Assembly: GCA_031292665.1 (NCBI GenBank)
Contig: JARLGR010000002.1
Span: forward strand, 1-41,642
Source of the DNA: Mycobacterium sp.
GTDB lineage: Bacteria > Actinomycetota > Actinomycetes > Mycobacteriales > Mycobacteriaceae
Reading direction: 5' to 3'
Length of the DNA stretch: 41,642 nucleotides
The position numbers and the translations under genes were made by a program. Shown here piece by piece: positions 23,351 through 31,169 of this stretch; position 1 is the first letter of the stretch, and every line of letters starts with the position of its first letter. The notes beneath the pieces are model-generated. The model was not told where the DNA came from, did no database searches, and saw only the letters and a list, made by a program, of their open reading frames with translations.

Positions 23351-23943
23351 CGGTCCTCCACTAGCGCCTTGATCCCCGCGATGATCACCTGCAGTCCCGC
23401 CCGGAACCGGTTCGCCGCCTGCCGTTTCCCACGGGCAGCGCCGGTCAGCCGGCGTGATTCCTCGAGGCTTACCGAGCCCAGCAGATAGGTGTACAAGACC
23501 GCGTGGGCGGCGACCACCTCGCCCCTCGCCAGCCCCGTTTCGGCGAGCAGGGAGCGGCTGAGCGCGTCTAGCCGACGCGCGGGTTCGCTCGCGCCGCTGG
23601 TCTGCAGGACGCCCGCCACACCCGGCACGCTGAGGATGGCTTCCCTCGCGGCGCAGTAGAGTTCCATCAGCCGCCGGTCCCAGCGGCCGGCCTCCGGGAC
23701 GGGGATGTCGTCCAGCACCGACTCGCCGAGCAGGTCGAGAGCGGCCCGCTTGCCGGGGACGTGGTAGTACACCGAGGGCATGGCGGCGCCCAGTTCCGCG
23801 GCCAGCTCGCGCATCGTCACGCGTTGCACACCGACGCGGCGCGCCAGCTCGCGTAGGGCGGCCACCACCTGGGCGCGGTCGAGTTCCCCATAGGCGCGCC
23901 GGACCCCTGTCGGCGCGGCGACGCGCTTACTCGCTGTGGCCAC
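23347..23943 (-). CDS. TetR-family regulator upstream of the P450
   Basis: This 198-residue regulator has its helix-turn-helix at about residues 42-62 (TMRELAAELGAAMPSVYYHV) followed by GKRAALDLL, and a TetR_C-like C-terminal domain. GTG 23943 is preceded by GAGGAG at the right distance. It is translationally coupled to the P450 and divergent from the SDR-LLM-EthD operon. A 7-7-7 inverted repeat lies in the 94-bp gap. It probably controls both transcripts. Confidence 0.92.
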   Translation of the reverse strand: MATASKRVAAPTGVRRAYGELDRAQVVAALRELARRVGVQRVTMRELAAELGAAMPSVYYHVPGKRAALDLLGESVLDDIPVPEAGRWDRRLMELYCAAREAILSVPGVAGVLQTSGASEPARRLDALSRSLLAETGLARGEVVAAHAVLYTYLLGSVSLEESRRLTGAARGKRQAANRFRAGLQVIIAGIKALVEDR

Positions 23944-23962
23944 GAGGCACTCCTCGGCATAG

Positions 23963-23983
23963 GATTCGAGCGTTGTTCGAATC
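23963..23983. promoter_or_regulatory. Inverted repeat, probable TetR operator
   Basis: GATTCGA (23963-23969) and TCGAATC (23977-23983) are perfect arms with a 7-bp spacer. They lie between the divergent tetR-P450 and SDR operons, 20 bp upstream of tetR. Confidence 0.65.
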
Positions 23984-24037
23984 TACTCCGCGGTGGTCCG
24001 GCAGGAAACCCGGGGGCCTCCCGGTAACATTGCCGCA

Positions 24038-24820
24038 ATGACGGGCCGGCTGGACGGCAAGGTCGCCATCATCAGCGGCGCAAGCACCGGCCTGGGACCC
24101 GTATTGGGCGCGGTGTTCGTCCGCGAAGGCGGCAAGGTGCTGCTGGCCGCGCGGCGGGAAGAACTGGTCCGCGATGCCGCCGATGCGGCAGGTCCGGGCG
24201 CGATAGCGATTCGCGCCGATGTGACGGACGAGAACGACGTCGCCGCCATGGTGGGACGCGCGGTCGAAGAGTTCGGCCACGTCGACATCTTGTGCAACAA
24301 CGCCGCGGCGCCCGGTCAGGACCGGTGGATCTGGGAGCAGACCCTGGACAACTGGAACGCCACCTTCGCCATCGACGTCACCGCGGCGATGCTCTGCACC
24401 CGCGAAGTGCTCAACCAGTCGATGCTGCAGCGCCGCCGGGGCGTCATCCTGAACTTCTCGTCGACGGCCAGTTACGCCGGCATGGTCCGCAAGACCCACT
24501 ACGTCGCCGCCAAGGCATCCCTGCGGGCGTTCACCAAGGCCGTCGCGCTGGAAGTGGGTCCGCACGGCATCCGCTGCAACTGCATCGTGCCCGGCGCCAT
24601 CGACACCGACCTGTGGCGACAATGGGTGCGGCGCACCGCCGACGAGCAGGGCGTCGACTTCACCGCCCTGCGCGCGAAGCTCGTCAAAGGCGTTGCCCTA
24701 CAGGAGATTTCCTCGCCGGAGGATGTCGCCAACCTGGCGCTGTTCCTGGCCGGCGACGAAAGCCGCACCATCACAGGGCAATCGATCCCCGTCGACGCCG
24801 GAGGATACATGCAGGGATGA
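24038..24820 (+). CDS. Short-chain dehydrogenase/reductase (SDR)
   Basis: This 260-residue classical SDR has SGASTGLG at residues 13-20, NNAA at about 87-90, a Ser in NFSSTASYAG near 142, and Tyr155/Lys159 in THYVAAKAS. The terminal ITGQSIPVDAGGYMQG is typical of FabG-like oxidoreductases. The start is ATG 24038; the open frame back to 23993 lacks family sequence. It is the first gene of a tightly coupled three-gene operon with an LLM and an EthD-like protein. It probably oxidises or reduces an intermediate in the pathway controlled by the TetR at 23347. Confidence 0.9.
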   Translation: MTGRLDGKVAIISGASTGLGPVLGAVFVREGGKVLLAARREELVRDAADAAGPGAIAIRADVTDENDVAAMVGRAVEEFGHVDILCNNAAAPGQDRWIWEQTLDNWNATFAIDVTAAMLCTREVLNQSMLQRRRGVILNFSSTASYAGMVRKTHYVAAKASLRAFTKAVALEVGPHGIRCNCIVPGAIDTDLWRQWVRRTADEQGVDFTALRAKLVKGVALQEISSPEDVANLALFLAGDESRTITGQSIPVDAGGYMQG

Positions 24821-25683
24821 GCACCGGCCGCGCGAAACTGTCGGTGGCCACACCCGTGGTGACCATGTTCCCAGGTAGCAGTGGCGACTGGGAAAAGGAC
24901 GCGTCCGTCGAGGACCTGGCGCAGATCGCCGAGGCCGCAGACCGGCTCGGCTATTACCACCTCACCTGCAGCGAGCACATCGCCCTGCCCGCGGGCGAGC
25001 GGGGCCGCCGTGGGACCCGCTACTGGGATCCCCTGGCCACGTTCGGCTACCTGGCCGCCCGGACGCAGCGGATACGGCTGGCCACCAACGTGCTGGTGCT
25101 CGCCTATCACCATCCACTCGAGATCGCCAAGCGCTACGGCACGCTCGACAAGGTCAGCAACGGCAGGCTCATCCTCGGGGTGGGCGTCGGCAGCCTCCAG
25201 GAAGAGTTCGACCTCATCGGCGCGCCGTTCGAGGACCGCGGGCCGCGCGGCGACGACGCGCTGCGGGCGCTGCGCGCGTCGCTGTCCGTCCCCGAACCCG
25301 CCTACCACGGCGAGTTCTACTCGTTTGGCGGCGTGGTCGTGGATCCGTGCGCGGTCCAGCCTCACGTCCCCATCTGGATCGGCGGGCGCACGCCGCGATC
25401 GCTGCGCCGGGCCGCGACCCTGGCCGACGGCTGGGCGCCCTTCGGCGTCGGCCTGCCGCAGGTCCGAGACTGGTTGAGCCGCTTCGACCTTCAGCCGGGG
25501 TTCGAGGTCGTTCTGCCGCCGCCGGCGCCGCTAGACGCGATCAACGAGCCGGAGCGCACCCGCGACCTCCTCGGCGAGACCGCCGCGCACGGGGCGACCA
25601 TCATCAGCGCCGTGTTCACCCACGCGTCGTTGCAGCATTACCTGGAGAATCTGCAGGCGCTCGCCGAGCTGGGTGCGTCGTAA
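24817..25683 (+). CDS. LLM-class flavin/F420-dependent oxidoreductase
   Basis: This 288-residue luciferase-like protein begins at ATG 24817, overlapping the SDR stop (ATGA). TIM-barrel landmarks are LGYYHLTCSEHIALP, RIRLATNVLVLAYHHPLEIAKRY (in part), LDKVSNGRLILGVGVGSLQEEF and VPIWIGGRTPRSLRRAATLADGW. The GVGVG loop is the usual phosphate-binding region for FMN or F420. Sequence alone does not tell F420 from FMN. It lies between an SDR and an EthD-like protein, which suggests sequential oxidative steps on one substrate. Confidence 0.9.
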   Translation: MSTGRAKLSVATPVVTMFPGSSGDWEKDASVEDLAQIAEAADRLGYYHLTCSEHIALPAGERGRRGTRYWDPLATFGYLAARTQRIRLATNVLVLAYHHPLEIAKRYGTLDKVSNGRLILGVGVGSLQEEFDLIGAPFEDRGPRGDDALRALRASLSVPEPAYHGEFYSFGGVVVDPCAVQPHVPIWIGGRTPRSLRRAATLADGWAPFGVGLPQVRDWLSRFDLQPGFEVVLPPPAPLDAINEPERTRDLLGETAAHGATIISAVFTHASLQHYLENLQALAELGAS

Positions 25684-26429
25684 TGCGGGTCAAGGCAGGC
25701 TTTTTCAGCCTCACCGCCGCGGCACCGCCCGACCCACCCGGCTCGGACGGCAGCTACCTCCGTTGGCACCTGCTGGATCACATGCCGGAGCAATACCAGC
25801 TGCCCGGAATCGTGTACGGCTTGCGCTGGATCGCCGACGGCGACTATGTCGACCATCGCCTGGCGGCCGAGGGACCGCTGGGGCAGGTCGGCAACGCGGT
25901 GCACTACCTGGTCGGCGACCCCGCCGAAGAGACCTTCGACGACTTCGTCACCCTCGGCCGGGCCCTGCGGGAGAACGGCCGCTTTCCCGTCACGCGGCCA
26001 TCGCTGCAAGTCGCCGGCCTGCGCCTGTTGCAGTGGCACGCCTCCCCGCGCGCGCTCGTGTCCGCCGAGGTGGTGCCGTTTCGACCGCACCGCGGGGTTT
26101 TGCTGATCGTCGAAGAAGCCAGCGGGGATACGGTCGGCCGCCCGGACGAGTGGCTGCAATGGCTGCACGCCGAGCACTACCCCGCGCTGCTCGCAACGCC
26201 CGGCACCGCGGGCGCCTGGACCTTCGGTTCGAGCACCGGGTGGAGCCACCTGCCCCAGGGTTGGCGCGCGGACCACCAGTACATCACGGTCGTCTACCTC
26301 GATGACGATCCGCTCACTGCCACCGACGCCCTGGCTCCGCTCGTCGAAGAGCGGTGGCGCTTCGGCGCTGTGCGTCCCGTCTTCGCCGGGCCGTTGCGGA
26401 GCATGATCAGCTGGGAAGCGTGGCCTTGA
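25683..26429 (+). CDS. EthD-like dimeric alpha/beta-barrel protein
   Basis: This 248-residue protein starts at ATG 25683, sharing one base with the LLM stop (TAATG). It appears to hold two ferredoxin-like repeats of the dimeric alpha/beta-barrel type. The first has SYLRWHLLDHMPEQYQLPGI and the second EWLQWLHAEHYPALLATPGT, each with the His-Met/Tyr-Pro pattern of EthD-type proteins. Such proteins often assist monooxygenases or dehydratases. The assignment is from pattern only. As third gene of the SDR-LLM operon it may be an isomerase, chaperone or small monooxygenase. Confidence 0.65.
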   Translation: MRVKAGFFSLTAAAPPDPPGSDGSYLRWHLLDHMPEQYQLPGIVYGLRWIADGDYVDHRLAAEGPLGQVGNAVHYLVGDPAEETFDDFVTLGRALRENGRFPVTRPSLQVAGLRLLQWHASPRALVSAEVVPFRPHRGVLLIVEEASGDTVGRPDEWLQWLHAEHYPALLATPGTAGAWTFGSSTGWSHLPQGWRADHQYITVVYLDDDPLTATDALAPLVEERWRFGAVRPVFAGPLRSMISWEAWP

Positions 26430-26492
26430 CGTTTTGGCGCGGCAGTTTGACTCGCCGCCAGAGAAATGAGACCTTCCCGAAACGAACGCGAC

Positions 26493-26498
26493 CTATAA
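26493..26498 (+). promoter_or_regulatory. Consensus -10 element (TATAAT)
   Basis: TATAAT at 26493-26498, 28 bp before the lipoprotein start, is a perfect -10 in otherwise GC-rich DNA. No good -35 is seen at the normal distance. Confidence 0.5.
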
Positions 26499-26526
26499 TC
26501 GTCGACGTTTTAGCGCTGGGGGTGGG

Positions 26527-27036
26527 ATGACGAATTCGGGCGGTCGCCGATCGCGGATGGTTTTCGCGGCCATCGGCATCGGAGTGGTCGTGTTGGGTGC
26601 CTGTTCTGGCAAGAACGGGCAGCCCGCAGCTGCCCCGAGTTCGAGTCCGGTGTCCGTGAGCACCACCGTCATGATCAACGGGAACAAGCACACGATGATC
26701 GGCGGAGTCGAATGCACCAGCTCGGCGGCGCAGCCCAATGCGACGCCACCGGAGTCGGGGGACCTGACCACCCGCATCAGCGTCCACGACGATTCGGCGT
26801 CGGTGACCCTGGCGCTGTCCGACGAAACGCCGCCCAGCGTCGACGGCTTCGGGGTTTCGCTCAAGGTGGGGTCCGCTGAGTACCAGCTGCCCTATCAAGC
26901 GCCCCAGTCGGCCACCCAGGTTCAGGCGGTGAAGAACGGCAAGAGTTACACGGTGACCGGGACGGGGCAGGGAGTGTCACCCAAACAGGGAGATGTCCAC
27001 CAGGTGACGTTCGGAATCCACGTGACCTGCCCCTGA
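26527..27036 (+). CDS. LpqH (19-kDa antigen) family lipoprotein
   Basis: This 169-residue lipoprotein has a signal peptide with lipobox VLGAC and acylated Cys26. A Ser/Pro/Ala-rich linker (GQPAAAPSSSPVSVST) leads to the beta-rich LpqH-type domain. It has the VMINGNKHTMIGGVECTS strand and a second Cys at the C-terminus (GIHVTCP), probably paired with the first. The family includes the 19-kDa antigen and LppE. The start is ATG 26527 after a GGGGGTGGG stretch, 28 bp from a TATAAT. It is probably displayed in the cell envelope. Confidence 0.85.
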   Translation: MTNSGGRRSRMVFAAIGIGVVVLGACSGKNGQPAAAPSSSPVSVSTTVMINGNKHTMIGGVECTSSAAQPNATPPESGDLTTRISVHDDSASVTLALSDETPPSVDGFGVSLKVGSAEYQLPYQAPQSATQVQAVKNGKSYTVTGTGQGVSPKQGDVHQVTFGIHVTCP

Positions 27037-27105
27037 GTCCCCATGTGCACCAAGCTTTTCGGTGGTCCCATCCGTGACTGTAGTCACCACGCGGCGGGAT
27101 CTGGC

Positions 27106-27185
27106 TTTTTGCCCGCCTCGCAGCGACACCCTCCGGAGGCGGTTCGGTTGAGGCCGCTGCGCTGTCGCGGTGAGGCGAGCAAAAA
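27106..27185. repeat. Inverted-repeat intergenic element, diverged copy (copy C)
   Basis: The arm TTTTTGCCCGCCTCGCAGCGAC is at 27106-27127, and its partner at 27164-27185 matches in inverted orientation with a few mismatches. The core GCCCGCCTC and AGCGAC are shared with the inner arms of copies A and B. The 36-bp interior contains CTCCGGAG. Outer arms like those of A and B are not clear. It lies in the 199-bp gap between the LpqH-like and hydrolase genes. Confidence 0.55.
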
Positions 27186-27235
27186 TGGTCACCCCAAGGA
27201 CCTTGTGACCGCTGGAACTCCCGGGGGGCTGCGCC

Positions 27236-28282
27236 GTGGTCGCGTTCGCGGCGTCATTGTCCAACCACCGTCCCCTCTGGGATGCTGGCGGCTTGGACAT
27301 CTTCGCGGAGTGGCAAAACGGCGGCGCGGAACTTCGCTGGCGGTCGACGACCGCCGCCAACGAGGGACGGGACGTGGCGGTCTTCAGCCGCCGCCTGGGC
27401 ACACCCGGGGCGCCCCCATTGGTGCTGGTGCACGGCTTCCCGACGTCGAGCATCGACTATTTCGCGTTGGCAAAGGAACTGAGGTCCGAGTTCGACATCC
27501 ACGTCCTGGACTTTCCGGGTTACGGGTTGTCCGACAAACCACCCGAGCCCTATGTGTATTCCCTTTACGACGACGCTCGCCTGCTCGTCTACGCCATCAC
27601 CCAGGTGTGGAAGCTGACCGGATACCGGATTCTGACCCATGACCGTGGCAGCAGTGTCGGGATGATCGCCGTGGGCATGTTGGCGGCCCTGGAACCGCCC
27701 GCCGTACCCGCCGATCTCATCGTGACCAATGCCAACATCTTCCTTCCGCTCTCGAATCTCACCGCGTTCCAGACGGCGCTGCTCGACCCCGCGACAGCGC
27801 GGCCCACGGCCGCAGCGACCACACCGGAGATGCTAGCGGCCGGCATGGGCGCCAGCACCTTCATGCCGCGGCGGACACTCGAGGACCCCGAGATCGCGGC
27901 GCTCGCAAAGTGCTTTGCGCACAACGACGGAGTCCGCGTGCTGCCGGACACGATCCAGTACCTGCACGAGCGCTCCGCAGGCGAAACCGGTTGGCTCGAA
28001 GCGCTTTCCACCAGTCACGTCAACACCACGGTGGTGTGGGGCCTGCACGACAGCATCGCGCCGCTGCGTGTCCCCAACCACGTGTGGCAGACGTATCTGA
28101 AGAACAAGCCTGGAACCAACCGCTACTGGGTGGTGCCCGGCGCGGACCACTATTTGCAGTGCGACGCGCCCGGGCAGTTGGCCGAGATCGTGCGCCTGAC
28201 GGCGCGCGGTGGGGACGTCGCGCTGCAGACGCTCGGCAACGCACCCGACGGCGCGGTCCTGGTGGACCAAAGCGGCTCGTAG
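27236..28282 (+). CDS. Epoxide-hydrolase / dehalogenase-like alpha/beta hydrolase
   Basis: This protein of up to 348 residues has the alpha/beta-hydrolase fold. LVLVHGFPTSSIDY carries the HGxP oxyanion motif of epoxide hydrolases. Asp replaces Ser at the nucleophile elbow (THDRGSSVG), as in epoxide hydrolases and haloalkane dehalogenases. The acid fits Asp in WGLHDSIAP and the base His in PGADHYLQ. LDFPGYGLSDKP is also typical. It should open an epoxide or dehalogenate through an ester intermediate. GTG 27236 is the start of the open frame, without a strong ribosome-binding site, so the first 20 or so residues are uncertain. It converges with tetR at 28365. Confidence 0.83.
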   Translation: MVAFAASLSNHRPLWDAGGLDIFAEWQNGGAELRWRSTTAANEGRDVAVFSRRLGTPGAPPLVLVHGFPTSSIDYFALAKELRSEFDIHVLDFPGYGLSDKPPEPYVYSLYDDARLLVYAITQVWKLTGYRILTHDRGSSVGMIAVGMLAALEPPAVPADLIVTNANIFLPLSNLTAFQTALLDPATARPTAAATTPEMLAAGMGASTFMPRRTLEDPEIAALAKCFAHNDGVRVLPDTIQYLHERSAGETGWLEALSTSHVNTTVVWGLHDSIAPLRVPNHVWQTYLKNKPGTNRYWVVPGADHYLQCDAPGQLAEIVRLTARGGDVALQTLGNAPDGAVLVDQSGS

Positions 28283-28288
28283 AGCGCC

Positions 28289-28343
28289 CCGAGCGTGAAG
28301 CTGGTTTCACGTTCGGCGTCGAGCGTGAAGCTGGCTTCACGTT
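28289..28343. terminator. Tandem hairpin repeat between convergent genes
   Basis: GAGCGTGAAGCTGG-Y-TTCACGTT occurs twice (28291-28313 and 28321-28343) at a 30-bp period. Each copy folds into a CGTGAA/TTCACG hairpin. They lie in the 82-bp gap between the convergent hydrolase and tetR genes, so a bidirectional terminator is likely. Confidence 0.5.
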
Positions 28344-28364
28344 GGCGGAGGGCTGCTCGGCTGT

Positions 28365-29012
28365 TCAGTCCTGCCGGTGCAGGAAGCCGTGCAGGACCGC
28401 CTGCACGAGTTCGTCGACGATCACCCCCCTCGACGGCTGCTTGGCTCCGAAGTAGGCAGAACGCAACGCGGCCATGCCGGCGATCATCGCCACCGTCGAA
28501 TGGGCCGGCAGATCCGGGTGATCCGACCGGATCCCCCGTAGGTGCATGCCCTCGGCGCTGATCCGGCCGAGCGCCGTGACCGCCCGGCGGATCTCGGCTA
28601 TGCCGGCGTCGGCCTTTTCCTCGTCGCTGAGGGCGTCGGATGCCATCAGCGTCAGAAGCAGACCCTGGTGTTCGACGAAGACGTCGTAGAGCTGCCCGAC
28701 GAAAAGCCGGGCCAGGTCCTGCTCGTCGGTCCTCTCGGGGACCACCGACTGCCAGGTTCGGCCGAAATCGTCGACGAAGTTGATGAAGGGTACGACGAGG
28801 GCCTCGCGGAACAGCGCCGCCTTCGAGCCGAAGTGGCGGAAGAGCAGGTGCTCGGTGACCCCGGCGGCCTGCGCGATTTCCCGCGTCGTGGTGCTGCGGT
28901 AGTCCTGGCGCGCAAAGCGAACTCGGGCGGCGTCGAGCAGAAGTCCGCGCGGGGCGCCGCGGGGGCGCCGCACCGCCGCCGGCTTCTCTGCTGTGCTCTG
29001 CTTCCTGACCAT
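28365..29012 (-). CDS. TetR-family regulator
   Basis: This 215-residue regulator has a basic N-terminal tail and a helix-turn-helix at about residues 41-62 (STTTREIAQAAGVTEHLLFR), then HFGSKAALFREAL. ATG 29012 is only 2 bp from an imperfect 22-bp palindrome that probably serves as its operator. It is divergent from a small membrane peptide and a spirocyclase-like gene, which are its likely targets. Confidence 0.92.
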   Translation of the reverse strand: MVRKQSTAEKPAAVRRPRGAPRGLLLDAARVRFARQDYRSTTTREIAQAAGVTEHLLFRHFGSKAALFREALVVPFINFVDDFGRTWQSVVPERTDEQDLARLFVGQLYDVFVEHQGLLLTLMASDALSDEEKADAGIAEIRRAVTALGRISAEGMHLRGIRSDHPDLPAHSTVAMIAGMAALRSAYFGAKQPSRGVIVDELVQAVLHGFLHRQD

Positions 29013-29014
29013 TT

Positions 29015-29036
29015 TAGGATAGTATCCACTATCTTA
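29015..29036. promoter_or_regulatory. Inverted repeat, probable TetR operator
   Basis: GATAGT (29018-29023) and ACTATC (29028-29033) are perfect arms around ATCC. The outer TA/TA pairs also match, giving an imperfect 22-bp palindrome. It lies in the 53-bp divergent gap between tetR and the peptide gene at 29066. Confidence 0.65.
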
Positions 29037-29065
29037 CGTCGGGCCGTCTCGAAAGGGGTGCCGAA

Positions 29066-29182
29066 GTGGGCGCGGTGATCATGCTTGGCACGCTGTTCGC
29101 ACTGATCGTGCTCATCTTCGGCCTGGTATTCAAATTCGATCCCGAGGCACGCCGCGCGCCGAGCCGGGAGCGCGACCGATGA
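29066..29182 (+). CDS. Small single-pass membrane peptide (38 aa)
   Basis: GTG 29066 to TGA 29182 encodes a 38-residue peptide. It begins VGAVIMLGTLFALIVLIFGL with VF following, a single hydrophobic helix, and ends in a basic tail (KFDPEARRAPSRERDR). GAAAGGGGT at 29051-29059 is a good ribosome-binding site. The stop overlaps the next start (ATGA), so it is translationally coupled to the spirocyclase-like gene. The charge pattern suggests a cytoplasmic C-terminus. It could be a subunit or stabiliser of the neighbouring multi-pass protein. I know of no named family. Confidence 0.75.
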   Translation: MGAVIMLGTLFALIVLIFGLVFKFDPEARRAPSRERDR

Positions 29183-29964
29183 GCCCCGGTTTGACGCCAT
29201 TGTTGGAGGCATCCATTGGCTTTGCCTACGTCGGCGGTGTCGCGTTCGTCGCGATTGGGGTGTATCTGAGCTATCGGCAACGCCGCCTGCACCCCCTTCT
29301 GCTTCTGTGCATCTCGGCGATCTCGTTCTCCTGGATCGAGGCGCCCTACGACTGGGCGATGTACGCCCAATTTCCGCCCGCCATCCCCCGCATGCCGTCG
29401 TGGTGGCCACTGAACATGACCTGGGGAGGGCTGCCCTCGTCCGTGCCGATCGGCTACATCTCGTACTTCGTGCTTCCCGCCGTGACCGGCGCCGGGCTGG
29501 GGCGATGGTTGAGCGCAAAGTTCCACTGGCGCAGGCCGACCACCCTCCTGACCACCTGGCTGGTCGTCGGCTTCCTATGGGCACTGCTTTTCAACGCGAT
29601 GCTGGGGGCCAGGCTCGGCGTGTTCCATTACGGCCGTGTCATTCCCGACCTTGCGATCTTCGAGGGCACAAAGCACCAGTACCCGCTCTACGACTCCCTT
29701 GCGATGGGCATACAAGTGATGGTCTTCACCTACCTCCTGGGCCGGACCGATTCCCAGGGCCGAAACGTCATCGAGATGTGGGCCGACAAGAGATCGAAGA
29801 GTCGGCTTCAATCGTCGGTGTTGTCCATCGTGGCCGTCGTGGTGATCGGAAACTTCCTCTATGGGGCGGTTTTCGCGCCGCATCTGGCGACGAAGCTGGG
29901 GGGTTGGGTGACTGCGGGTCCCACGGCTCCCCTGTTCCCGGGCGTACCGAACCAGCCCCGGTAG
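29179..29964 (+). CDS. AveC-family spirocyclase-like membrane protein
   Basis: This 261-residue multi-pass protein has about six hydrophobic segments. It resembles proteins annotated as AveC-family spirocyclases, after the Streptomyces avermectin spiroketal-forming enzyme. Landmarks are SISFSWIEAPYDWAMYAQFP-like residues at about 49-68, PSWWPLNMTWGGLPSSVPIG, FHYGRVIPDLAIFEGTKHQY and YPLYDSLAMGIQVMVFTYLL. The acidic and aromatic residues within these segments may form the active site. ATG 29179 overlaps the peptide gene. A P450 lies on the other strand 8 bp downstream. The native substrate in mycobacteria is unknown; spiroketal formation is inference from the family name. Confidence 0.75.
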   Translation: MSPGLTPLLEASIGFAYVGGVAFVAIGVYLSYRQRRLHPLLLLCISAISFSWIEAPYDWAMYAQFPPAIPRMPSWWPLNMTWGGLPSSVPIGYISYFVLPAVTGAGLGRWLSAKFHWRRPTTLLTTWLVVGFLWALLFNAMLGARLGVFHYGRVIPDLAIFEGTKHQYPLYDSLAMGIQVMVFTYLLGRTDSQGRNVIEMWADKRSKSRLQSSVLSIVAVVVIGNFLYGAVFAPHLATKLGGWVTAGPTAPLFPGVPNQPR

Positions 29965-29972
29965 CGGCAGAG

Positions 29973-31169
29973 TCAGCCGGTGAAGACGGGCAATTTCGCC
30001 CATCCCCGCACACTGCTGGTGTGCGCCATGCTGGCGTTGGCGTAATCAACTTCCCAGTCGGGCCACCGCTTGATGACCTCCTCCAGCGCCACCCGCGCCT
30101 GCATGCGCGCCAAGGCCGAGCCCATGCAGAAGTGCAGCCCGTGGCCGAAACTGAGGTGAGTGTCACCGCGGTGGATGTCGAATTTCTCGCCGTCGGGATA
30201 CCTGCGTTCGTCGCGATTGGCGGATCCGTTGAGCAGCAGCATGATCGAGCCTTCCGGCACCGTGGTGCCGCGGCACTCGACGTCGCGGGCGACGTAGCGC
30301 GCCTGCACCGGCGAGGGCGCCTCGTAGCGCAGGACCTCCTCGATGGCCATCGGGATCAGCGACGGGTCGGCCACAATCTGGCGACGCTGATCGGGATGCT
30401 CTGCCAGCAATTGGCCGATGAAACCGATCAGGCGGGTGGTCGTCTCATTCCCGGCACCGGCGATCATGCTGGTATACATCAGCACCTCGGTGCGCTCCAG
30501 CCGCCGTGTCGATCCGCCGTCTTCAACTTCGGCGTTGAGCAGCTGCGTCATCAGATCGTCGGAGGGATGGTCCACCCGCCAGTCGATGTAGTCGGAAAAC
30601 ACTTGATAGCTCCGCTCGAACAGGTCCTGCGCGACCGGCCGGAACGCGCCCTCTTTCAGGGTTATGTGGCGACCGCCGCGGTCGCGGATCGCTTCCTGGC
30701 TGTCTTCGGGAATGCCCAGCAGATAGCCGATCGTGCGCATCGGGACCATCGCGCCGAGATTCTCGATGAAGTCGAACCCGTCCGAACCCACCAGGGGGTC
30801 GAGCGCACGGACACAGAACGCCCGGGTCAGCGGCTCGATCGCCTCCATCCGCCGCGGCGTGAAAACCTTTGAAAGTAAACGGCGATGCACGTCGTGTAAC
30901 GGCGGATCCTCGAAGAGGATAACCCCCGGCGGGACCTCGATACCGCTCATGATGATGTCCATGGTCGTTCCACGGCCCGAGTGGAAGTCATCGAAATTCA
31001 TCAACCCGGGCGAGACATCTTCGTACCGACTCAGCGCGTAGAAGTTGTACTTCTCGTTGTGGTACAGGGGGGCCTCGTCACGCAGCCTTTTCCAGACGGG
31101 GTACGGATCGTCGTCGATGTCGAAATCGAACGGATCGTAGTAAACCTCGGCCGTATTCGCGCCCGTCAT
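29973..31169 (-). CDS. Cytochrome P450
   Basis: This 398-residue P450 has AGAGNETTTRL in the I-helix, EEVLRYEAP for the ExxR region, and FGHGLHFCMG with the heme ligand Cys348. FEDPPLHDVHRRLLSKVFTP is the usual C-helix region. ATG 31169 overlaps the LLM stop by 4 bp, so the LLM-P450 pair is one transcript starting near 32160. The P450 differs clearly from the one at 22091. It converges with the AveC-like gene. A monooxygenation acting together with the LLM on one substrate is plausible. Confidence 0.93.
   Translation of the reverse strand: MTGANTAEVYYDPFDFDIDDDPYPVWKRLRDEAPLYHNEKYNFYALSRYEDVSPGLMNFDDFHSGRGTTMDIIMSGIEVPPGVILFEDPPLHDVHRRLLSKVFTPRRMEAIEPLTRAFCVRALDPLVGSDGFDFIENLGAMVPMRTIGYLLGIPEDSQEAIRDRGGRHITLKEGAFRPVAQDLFERSYQVFSDYIDWRVDHPSDDLMTQLLNAEVEDGGSTRRLERTEVLMYTSMIAGAGNETTTRLIGFIGQLLAEHPDQRRQIVADPSLIPMAIEEVLRYEAPSPVQARYVARDVECRGTTVPEGSIMLLLNGSANRDERRYPDGEKFDIHRGDTHLSFGHGLHFCMGSALARMQARVALEEVIKRWPDWEVDYANASMAHTSSVRGWAKLPVFTG

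Noticed and set aside
28291..28343. Start of a CRISPR array
   Set aside because: There are only two 23-bp units at a 30-bp period, with no spacers of normal length and no cas genes.
29307..30872. Plus-strand open frame of 521 codons
   Set aside because: It is an out-of-frame and antisense reading of the AveC-like and P450 genes.
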